A DNA stretch of 64,000 nucleotides from Micromussa lordhowensis (lineage: Eukaryota; Cnidaria; Anthozoa; Scleractinia; Lobophylliidae): NCBI GenBank assembly GCA_964020085.1, contig OZ026609.1, forward strand, positions 3,201,528 through 3,265,527, read 5' to 3'. The translations under genes and the position numbers were made by a program. The notes beneath the pieces were generated by a model, which was given only the letters and a program-made list of their open reading frames with translations, was not told the origin of the DNA and did no database searches. Shown piece by piece: positions 54,311 through 64,000 of this stretch. Position 1 is the stretch's first letter; each line of letters begins with the position of its first letter.

Positions 54311-57300
54311 CATCCCACCTGCTGCAATGAACATGAATGGTGTTTTTTAATCATAAATTTGCACCGTATGTATAATCTTGATCTCTAACCAGTAAGTCTA
54401 TCAGGTGTGTTATCTCTACCTTATAATTATAATACGTCTCAGTCCTTATATCATTATAATAATCTTTAGCCAAAATAAGTTTCAAAGCATGTGATAAATG
54501 GAATATTTATCCGTAAACGCAAAGCTACCTTTTATGCATAAGTTAGCAAGTAGCTATATTTTAACCAGAAGCATTTCCTCTCTTTAAGTTGCTTTGCATA
54601 TTAAAGTGGTGTCTGATCATTAAAATCAATAAATTTCACTGCTTTCTCACCTTGTTTTCTTCTGACGAACTTTTAACAAAGAAGGACATAAAATGTTTGA
54701 CATTTGCTTTAGGAAGTAGAAAATATTTCTCGTGTTTCTATCGACTTCCTGAAAGACGTGCTGATGTATAGAACTAATGAATTCTGTATATTAGCTAGAA
54801 GACCGTAGGCTATTGTTTCCACAGTTTTTCCGAGCTCTTCCAAACGTTCGTAAGTGTCTCTATAGCTCGACAGAAGCGCGGAGAAAAGGCTTTCGATTTC
54901 TTTTAGAAAAATATACCATAAAATTAAAAGAACATAACTCAGTTGTTTAGTTCGATTAATTATCAAATTGAAAATTCTTTTTGCTCACGCCATAAGTGCA
55001 TCTTCTGTGTTCCTAAACGCATGATTTTCAGCACACGCTTTCGTACGGGTCTATAAAACTGAAAATTCGTATGAGTGAGACAAAGTAATAGTGAATACTT
55101 CCGATATACGACTGAAAGTAAAAGGCCTTATGCCGCAATGTCAACAAGTTTTGTCGTTCGTTGTGAATCGAATTTCCCGCATCTCGAATTTTCAATGACG
55201 CCATGTGTTACCGTTCTAAGCCTGGAGAACTAATCAAACCAACAGACTAGGTCAACAAGTGCCATGGTTTTAAAAACAAGATCGCTTTGTGTCTCAATAC
55301 TGTCTGTTTCTGGTTTCAATAAATGAGCAAATAATATGTGCACAGTATTTTACTTGTTTCCTGATTAAAATTAGTCTAAAGCCAATGGCTATAGTTCTCG
55401 ATTAAATCGAACAACTTTTCGCTCAAGGCATAACGGTTTATACTGTTTCAACTCATGTCCACAACACCAATATTCGTTTTTAAATTCGAGTTATAATATA
55501 TGGTGCAGCATAAGTGCAGTATTATTAATCGATACCTTATGGCCACTCGGTAAGGCACCTACAATCTTCTGTCGCCAGTAGCGGTCGTTCAGCGTTTAAA
55601 TTTCTGGACAATAATGAAAATGGAACATTGCAAATGCCTTATATTGCCAATAGTTTTTGAAAATAGCTTTATGCAAATACGCTATTCATACCCGAAACAC
55701 TCCAACCAATGTTCTTGGAAACCTCAAAAATGCTAATAGATCACGATCAAAATAATAAAAAAAAAACGCCACCGCGTTTATTTTGACTTGCGACACCGAG
55801 TAACTGACCAATCCTCATTACCAGTTGGCTATTATCTTTGTCAGCTGCTTATTGCTGTATTGTAATTATAACTAATTAAGCTGGCCGTTATTGAAATCGC
55901 CAATCATCAAGACGGATGAAATTGGCTTTAGATAACTTGCATTCCATGACGTCTGCCAAAACAATAAACGTGGAGAACTCAACAAAGCTTTCAGCTTAAG
56001 CTGCAGGTAGAAACAACAAAATGTACCGCTTGTGTAAATATACTTGCGTCTATTGGAAGGTTTTCCTATCCGGATGCATGAGAGCGCACGTTCTCAATCA
56101 CCTGTCTGATATCTCGTTACGCAATTCACATCTCGCCAACCCAAAATTTTCATTATTGCAATAAGTGATTTCTGGGCCATTACTCCCCCACAGACAGAGC
56201 GCAAATTGCATTTGCGTTAAGGAAGTTAAAGGCAGCGATGTACTGTATAAACTCTACTGGGAGCTTTCTAGTTGGGTGGGGGTTGCAAAAAGAATTGACT
56301 TTTTCCCCTACCAAATTGTTCTTTCTTTTGCAGGGCATTCAGATTACATTTGAAAGAACAAGTCTTTTTGTAAATCCATTTGCTATTCGCAGTAAATCAT
56401 CGTCATGTATTATACTTAAGCGCGGGGGTGCCATAGTTTCGGGAATTGGACTGGAATCCATTAGGTATTGGTTCGGTTTCATTTACGCGCAAATTAATGA
56501 ATAGATTGTGGGTGATGATACCGGGAGATATGGAGTCTAATAAGCGAGATAAACAGATATATATTCATTAATCATAGCCAGTTTAATCTGCTTTCAGTGT
56601 GCCGGAATGTTTATCCCGGTTTTTAATTCCGAGATGAATATTGCTTGGATGTCACAGACGATGCAAACATCTGCTGATGTTGAACCTCCGTCGAATAAAT
56701 GACAAGGCAGAAGCAGGAAATCTTTGAAGTCGACCATGAAAAGGCCACGTTACGTTAAATCGTCAAGTTTATAATTTGCTCCTTCACTGTAAATTCTTAA
56801 TATTCTGTGAAATTAGTTCAAAAGTATAATGAAGTAACAAAAGTAAAGAGTTCAAAAATTATATGACTGTAAAATTTGATCTTTTTTATCCCATTATGTT
56901 TATGATGATGTTGGTGACTTATTATTTCAATCAATGCGTGTAAAGTTCTTCAGCTTAGACTCTTGTTACCGACTACGGTTTAAGTTAAATGACACTATTT
57001 TACTTGAAATGTGAATATCAAGCTGTGTGCATTCTAGTTTGGACAATCTACATTGTTTGACAACCTGTACAAATAATGTCGACTAAAGCTGTCAAACCGA
57101 GTGCCAAAAAATACAGGAAAGCCGTGTTTGACGTACAGTTTCTGTTCGTTTGAGCATAGACGTTTCGTCAGTTTAGTTTGAAAAAGTTCACGATGTCCTA
57201 TTTATAGACTAGAGTAATCAGCAGCAAACGATGTTTTCTGTCACTCAATTTCAGGCAAGTTTTGTCTTACGTGTACTTCGATCAGCGTTTGAAACTTGTA

Positions 57301-60300
57301 ATGTTTGTCCAATCTGGTCATTTGCATAATATAAAGGAGTACAGCATTTTGACAATATATCAATTTATTAAAACCCTTGGCATTCATTTCTTTGTAAAAA
57401 TTAGCAAGTTTGGGTTCCCATATTATTATGGTCTGGAGTGTAATGTTTCTTTGAAAATTCGCACATTTACCAAATTGGGCATTACAAATATAGCGTTAAT
57501 TTTTAATTTTTACCGACTATTATTATTTCAATGGAAAAATATGAAAAAGCGTTCCAAACTCCACTGCGAACACGATCTATTCAATATGAAAAAAAGACCG
57601 AACTCTCGGTTAAAAAGTACTTATTGCTGGGTGAGGTGTTTGGCGATATCTAAAATAATCAAGGGCAAAGACTTTAACTTACCTCACATTCTACTTTGAG
57701 TGACGACTTCGTTATTTGCTAAAATTTGCGCTGGACAGGTAACAAAAAAATCTGTACTCGTATAGCTATCTGTCCACACTCAACAAGTGACCAAAATATC
57801 CAGAATGACCAATTCCGTCAACGAGAAGCGTCTGTAGCGAGACACGGTAGCTGTACTCATCATCTTGGACTAAATATTTGTTTCGATGAAAACAAATACC
57901 ATGATTCGTTGCGGGCGCGTCTCAATGGGAGTTGGCAGTTATTTGCAGCTCACAGTGTAGAAATTGAGAACCTAATGAATAACTGCAGTTTTAACTTCTC
58001 AGCTTCTGAAACGAATCTTAATGGAGGCCCCTTTGTGCTTTATTTAAGGGTAGAATGAATAGCGATTCATACCGAATGAGTCTTCTTTTCTTAAAAGGTG
58101 CATATTTCAAAAACAATTAGGTTCCAGCTCCAAAGTTACAATTAAAGAGCAGCAAAGGAAAACAAAAACGAAACCAGAAAACAACAATGAAAAACAACAC
58201 AAACAAACGAGCCAAGACAAAACAAAACAAAACAAAAAGATGTCGTCACAAGTAGCAGAATTTTTAAGAACGAAATCATTATGGCATAGATTACCTGTGC
58301 TTGTAGGCAGCGACAATTTGAGAGATGTTTTCCATCTACGGTGTAGTTTCAATTTCCAACTTTGTGAACGTGACAATTGCGGAGCGTTATTATAAGTAAA
58401 TATATCATCTGAAATATCAGGAAAACGTGTGCTTCTGATATGTGGGACTCGAAAAAATGATGCTTAAAAAATGTTGAAATGTTGTCAATGCGGTCAGTGA
58501 TAAACCTCGAAATTAAAGAAACAGAAAATTGAAAAGATAAGAAAATGGACTAGTAGATAATACATTTGCATGTAGGTTGTGGACTTAATGGACTTAAAAT
58601 TTTATATAGTTCTTAACCTTAGACACTTGTTACCCATCACGATTACATTTAAAACGTAAAAGACATGAATCAAGTTACAATGTGTACGTGATCTTTGTAT
58701 TAAACTGTTCATCAGGCTGCATTTATTTCAGTTTGGTCAGTCGTAAATTGTTTGAGAAGCCTGTACAAATAACTAAAACTTTCAAACTGAGTGCTTAGAA
58801 AAAAACGAAAGGCATTGCACGTACTGAAGTTACAAAACAGGCGTAAATGTTCAGCCCCCAGGAAGTGGCAAAGTGATTAGCGAAGTTATTATAAGAGCGG
58901 ATGCCTCGTATTCTCACTTTATTGTAGGTAAATACTTCCGTTCTAAAAGCAGGTGAAAAATAACAAACAAACCAATCTAGTTGGTCGATCCTGCCAAGGA
59001 AAGCTAGTATATTTTGACAAACATTTTCTGTAATGTTTGTCAAGTTTTACTGTACGTGTAATTTCGAGTGTTTGTCCGATCTTATCATGGCATAATTATA
59101 AGATCTTGATCACCTTGACAATGGCACGCAATGAAATGAAATGAAATGCTGTTTATAGAGGTCAGTAATTACCTCAGTCGAAATTAAAGAAACAGAAAAT
59201 TGAAAAGATAAGAAAATCGACCAGTAGATAATACATTTACTTACATGGACTTAATGGGCTTAAAATTTTATATAGTTCTTCAGCTTAGACACTTGCTACC
59301 CATTACTGCTATAGTTAAAACGTAAATGGCATGAATCAAGTTACAATGTGTACGTGATCTTCGTATTCAAACTCTTCATCAAGCTGCATTTATTTCAGTT
59401 TGGGCAATCTTTATTCGACAATCTGTACAAGTAACTTAACCTTTCAAACTGGGTAATAAATAACAACTAACAAAAGCCATTACACGTACTCAAATTTCAA
59501 ATCAGACGAGCGTTTTTCAGGCTCAGCAAGTAACAAAGTGTTGGCGAAGTTATTGAAAGAGCGGATGCCTCGCATTTTCACTTTTTACTGTAGGTGAAGA
59601 TTCCCGTTCTAAAAACTAGTATTAAAAACGCAAACTATGCAACCTACTCGATCGATCCAGCTAAGGAAAGCTAGTCTATTTTGACAAACATTTTGTAAAT
59701 GTTTGAGCACAGATGTTAATTAATTTTAATTTCCAAAAGTTAAAAATATTCTACTTATAGACCACAGTCAAAGTCAAGATTCTGAAACGAATTCTTATGA
59801 AAATTCGTGTATTTACTAGCTCTGGAATAATAAATTCAGCGTCAAGTTTAATTTTAAAATTTTAATTTATTTAACTATTATTTCAATGAAAAAAACAAAA
59901 AAATCAAAAAAGTGTGATATCCTCCGAAATGTCCATTCAATACAGCAGACCTCAGTTTGAAATTTCTTCCAAAGACCTCACTCTTGGTTAATAAGTACGT
60001 ATAACTGCACGAGGTTTCTCGTAATATCTAGAATAATCAAGGCTGATAATTCCAACTTACCTCGCATTCTTCTTTGAGTGACGACTTTATTCTTTTCTGA
60101 AATTTGCGTTCGATAGATAACAAAAAAAAAAAAAAAAAACCCGCAAGATATGCCTACTTAGTAAATTCTCAGCTCCGACTATTGCATTTCTAGCGTTTTG
60201 ATTGGCTAAAAAACCTCCGAATATGAGCCAGTAGTCGGAGTTTTACGTTATATGGGAAATAGTGCGCCAATTTTAAAAAGTTTTCCGCACGAAGTTTTCA

Positions 60301-60368
60301 ACTTTAACAGCCCTCTATAATGGCCGAAATAAAAATTGGGGGGCAAAACCCGGTTTGAGAATTTACTA

Positions 60369-60484
60369 AAACAATTATTCCATTCGCCCTTGTTGGATAT
60401 GAAGTGATTATAACCAACTCGCGCTACGTGCTAGTTGGTTATTTTATCACCTCATATCCAACTCGGGCTCATGGAATAATTGTT
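60369..60484. repeat. Foldback MITE inside the tandem array
   Basis: The left arm AACAATTATTCCAT...GTTGGATATGAAGTGAT and right arm ATCACCTCATATCCAAC...ATGGAATAATTGTT surround CCAACTCGCGCTACGTGCTAGTTGG. The insertion, perhaps with flanking 60140-60368, interrupts a Q block of the array. Confidence 0.75.
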
Positions 60485-63400
60485 ATATAGTCAAAAAGTG
60501 ACAAGGGAACAAGAATGACCACTTCCCTCTATAAGACACACCTGCAAGGACTCATGGTAGTTGTATCCATCAACTTGGACTGGATATTTGCTTCGATGAA
60601 AACAACTACCATGATTGCTTGCATGCTCGTCTCTCGCAATTATTTGCAGCTCACAATATAGGGATTGGGTTCCTAATGTGTAATAATGATTAAGGGTTTC
60701 ACCTTTGAGCTACTGAAAAGACTCAATGAATTGATGCCCTTCTTTGCGTTATTAAGACTGGGGTCTTCTCTTTTTTTTCCTTAAAACCAGTCAACTTTCA
60801 AGGTGTATGTTTAAAAAACGATGACCATCGAGCCCCTAATTAGCAATTGGAATGGTCGCATGTGTAAATTGAAATGTTGCCTAAGCGAGCCGGGAGATGT
60901 TTTTGAGTATACGTACGCACAAATTAATGAAAACAAAACAGAACGGAAAAAGAGAAAAACAAAAACAAAGGCAACTAAAACAAAGCAAAAAAAAAGAAAA
61001 ATATGTTACGACGGATAGAGTAATATTTAACACCAAAAGAACTATGGTATAGATTACTTGTGACTTATTTAAGGCGGCGAACAAAGTTCAGCTTTAATTG
61101 CAAGATGTTTTCAGCCTTTAATATGCTTTCCCAATTCCGACATTGAAAACAGGACGATTGTGGAGCATATAATTTATTCATACTGCCGTATATTAAAAAG
61201 TGACGCATAAGTAAATTCATCAACTGGAAAATCAAGGAAGTGTATGTTTCTGATATATGGGACTCAGAGAAAAATGATGTTCAAATGTTGCTATTTATAG
61301 TTGCCAATTGTAAACTTGGATGTTAAAGAGAAAATTGAACAGATAAGAAAATGGACTAGTAGACAATGCATTTACCTGTAAGTTGTGGACTCGATAGGGT
61401 TCAATTTCTACATATATAGCTATTCAGCTTAGACTCTAGCCACCCATTATGGTTAAAGTTAAAAAATTAAAGACGTACATTTAATTGCAATGTGTACGTG
61501 ATTTTGTAATTAAACTCATCTACTTCAGTACGTACAATCTTCATTGTTTGACAACCTCTACAAATAACTATAACTTTCAAACTAAGTGCTAAAACAAATG
61601 CGAACGCCAATAATTAAACGAACTGAGATTACTAATCAGGCATAAGCGTTTTTCAGGCTCAGCAAGAGGCAAAGTGATTAGCGAAGTTATTATAAGAGCG
61701 GATGCCTCGCATTTTCACTTTAATGTAGGTAAATACTTCCGTTCTAAAGACAGGTGTAAAAATAGCAAGCAATCCATGCAATCTACTCGATTGATCCTGT
61801 TAAGGAAAGCCATAGTATATCTTGACAAACATGTTTAATAATTTGATAAAAGTACAGGCGTTCTATTTATAGGCCAGTAACCAGTGCATGAACGATATTT
61901 TTGTCACTCAGTTTCTGACAAGTTTTACTGTACGTGTAGTTTAGCGATTCAGTCTTGCACCGTTTGTCCGGTCTTATCATTTGTTTAATTATATGACATA
62001 GATCACTTTGACGATGGCACGCAATGCGAACAATTTCTTATTTTTATAGGTAAACAAAAACCACCTCCATAGATCAATTTATGATGTAACTTGGCATACA
62101 TTTCTTTGAAAAAAAGACCCCAGCAAGTTTGGGATTCTATATTTTCATGAGTTTGTAATCGATTTTATAAGAAAGTCGCATATGTACTAAATATGGCATG
62201 ATAAACCTAGCGTTGATTTTATTATTTTATTATTAGTTGAATGAAAAAAAATAAGGAAAAGCGTAACATCTTCCAAAATGCCCATTCGATACAGCACGAC
62301 CAATTTTCCCTTAAACACGGAGTGAGCTTATATAACGAGGCTGCAAACCGATCACAAATTCCGACGGACGACCAATGTTCCCGTTCAAGAGATTTTTTGT
62401 ACCATTTGACCGGCTGATATCAACTCAGGTATAATTTAGCGCACATCGGATTGCCCCAAAATTCTGCAGAGCGACGGGTGTAATTTTCTGTTTTCTTTTA
62501 ATAGAAGCAAGCGATAGCTTTTGAACTAAACGAACGATAGCTTCAGGAGAACATCCTAACTGACTATTTAATTTGAACTCCATGACTTTTCCACTTGCGT
62601 ATCATATGAACTCAAGCTGTTTACTCAAATTTATAAATGACGTGTCCAATACTTTTGATACCAGAAAAGAAAATGGACTGAGTCTCTTTGCACCTTCGTG
62701 GATTTACGCCGTTGAAAAAAAGTTTGGAAACTAAAACTCGTAAAAGACCTAAGATACAAGAAGACTGCGAAGGTGATAATCTGCGAGACGACGATGAGGC
62801 AGGTAAATTATAACTGAACTTGACTGGATTTGTACAGTGCAAAGAAGTTGAATGTAATTCAAGCCGGTTCCAAAAAAAATGTTATTATATTTACGGTATT
62901 ATGATTATTCTTCATCCAGTTATCTTACAGAGATTGCATGAGGACCGCCGGCATTGGTTCAGTGTTGCACTCTTGCTGCTAAAATTCAGTCGGTCTTTTA
63001 CGAGCGCAATTTTTGTTTTTGTTGCATTCAGCCATAAGTATTCCGTATCCTTTCTAGCGTCGATATTCAGGCAAAACCTCACTTTGCCATTTTTCAAGTC
63101 CTCTTTGTTTTCTTTATAGCACTTTTTGTTTCGAATTTCTTTCTCTGAATATAGAACAGTTTGAGGAATAACTCAGCATTGTTAAATTTGCATTTTGTTT
63201 GCACAATCACAAAGCTCCTAAAATCCGTCTGTGTTCGCAGGCTTACCAAAATCACTTCTTATGAGACTTGTTTTCGTTCTCAGCATCATGTTCAGATAAA
63301 TAGGAACAGATAGCTCGTTGATCGCAGGCGTTCTCTTGGCTATTTTACTTAGCGGCGAAATTTGAATGTACAGGACGGACGAAGAGAATTCCTTGTTTTT

Positions 63401-63536
63401 GCTCCTACAAAGGCATCTTCCAAAGTGCTAATAAAATTTTTATTTTCACTTTATTTTTTATTTTTACTTCATTTTATTCTACTGTTTCTTAACTTCTACT
63501 ATTAATTATTTTTGCGACCGTTGCGACCACAAAAAA

Positions 63537-63580
63537 AAAAGGCAAGGAGGTGCTTCAAAGGTGGCGTGTCCTTGCCTTTT
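63537..63580. repeat. 12-bp-arm hairpin
   Basis: AAAAGGCAAGGA and TCCTTGCCTTTT are perfect complements across a 20-bp loop. Function is unknown. Confidence 0.6.
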
Positions 63581-64000
63581 ATAGGCTCGTTAGCTCCGTG
63601 TTTAAAGACCTCATTCTCGTTTAATTAGTACATATTACTGGATGTGGTGTTTTGTGACCCAGAATAATCAAGGGCGAAGACTGAGGCTGATAACTCATTC
63701 CCTTAATTAAAATAACTGAACATTTAGTGACGACCTTATTCTTCGCTGAATGAAATTTGAAAATAAGCCGTATAGCTACGCGTCCACAATCAGCAAGTGA
63801 CAAAATATCCAGAATGGCGGCGATTCTCTCCATAAGACTCAACTGCAGGGAATCATGGTGGTTGTATTTAGCATCTTTCACTGGATATGATTCCCTGCAG
63901 GCTCGTCTCAGAAGGAATTGGCCATTGTTCAGCTTCTGAACAACAACAAGAAAAATGAATAGAAGCCCCTTTTTGCTTTATATTAGTGTATAATGAATAG

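Larger units (their letters stand above)
50430..56400. other. Gene-poor AT-rich DNA
   Basis: No supported gene was found in about 6 kb. It contains the MITE at 52121-52356. A repeat-like block with ACGACGGCAACAGCAACGAG lies near 53680-53960, and a diverged two-copy tandem duplication at 54010-54310 (period about 185 bp). Short frames, such as the one at 54709-54966 on the minus strand, lack recognisable domains. Confidence 0.4.
56450..64000. repeat. Diverged tandem array of an AT-rich unit of about 2.4 kb
   Basis: One block type (P) occurs four times: about 56760-57700, 58380-59150, 59165-60125 and 61130-62325. Anchors are CTTCAGCTTAGAC or similar at 56949, 58613, 59281 and 61427, and GAGCGGATGCCTCG at 58896, 59561 and 61698. 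A second block (Q) occurs at about 57715-58060, 60495-60730 and 63630-63930, with paired motifs such as TTGGACTGGATATTTG and GATGAAAACAA. A third (R) occurs at about 58060-58380 and 60740-61130. Open frames in one copy, such as 57262-57699, are broken in the others, so no conserved protein is supported. The array runs off the window. Confidence 0.7.

Noticed and set aside
57262..57699. 145-codon open frame in the tandem array
   Set aside because: It starts at a TTG, is of low complexity (Ile/Lys/Phe-rich), and the homologous copy near 62.0-62.3 kb is broken by stops.

Overview
This is a eukaryotic, almost certainly anthozoan (stony-coral-like) nuclear window. The evidence is AT-rich DNA with spliced genes, intronless class A GPCR genes of the cnidarian 'CWKI helix 8' kind, tRNA-derived SINEs, TTAA/TA-flanked MITEs, and DIRS-type plus Gypsy-type retroelement debris. 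No bacterial operon features are present. The species cannot be fixed from the sequence alone.

Layout. (1) 1-5 kb: the last five visible exons of an eIF4E family member, best matched to class III eIF4E (eIF4E3), on the + strand. One intron carries a 1.15 kb transposon with 9-bp target duplications and a ZAD-like Cys-rich exon. (2) 5-12.6 kb: no gene seen, but a series of small inverted-repeat MITEs and a tRNA-derived SINE. (3) 12.7-43.9 kb: a cluster of related intronless class A GPCR genes on both strands. Four are intact (12709-13635 -, 23284-24216 +, 33445-34362 +, 42964-43881 -). Five are broken (16235-16677 -, 17197-19722 +, 21875-22152 +, 35949-36235 -, 38193-39112 -) and one more is a possible relic near 40149. 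Flanking DNA shows two inverted segmental duplications inside the cluster, and one pseudogene was partly tandem-duplicated together with foldback elements. A dead DIRS retrotransposon (about 26.5-32.35 kb), itself invaded by Gypsy fragments and a LINE 3' end, sits in the middle. A 1.24 kb element made of two 543-bp inverted arms lies at 41.5-42.7 kb. (4) 47-49 kb: a tRNA-derived SINE and a decayed LINE reverse-transcriptase fragment containing a near-perfect hairpin. (5) 49309-50385 -: an intact, unrelated class A GPCR of about 358 residues. (6) 50-64 kb: no recognisable gene. From about 56.4 kb to the window end there is a diverged tandem array of an AT-rich unit of about 2.4 kb without a conserved reading frame.

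Functionally the window joins a housekeeping-type cap-binding translation factor to a fast-evolving chemoreceptor-like GPCR locus. The GPCR cluster shows classic birth-and-death evolution: local duplication (often inverted), repeat-mediated rearrangement, frameshifts and internal deletions. The ligands of the receptors cannot be inferred from sequence.
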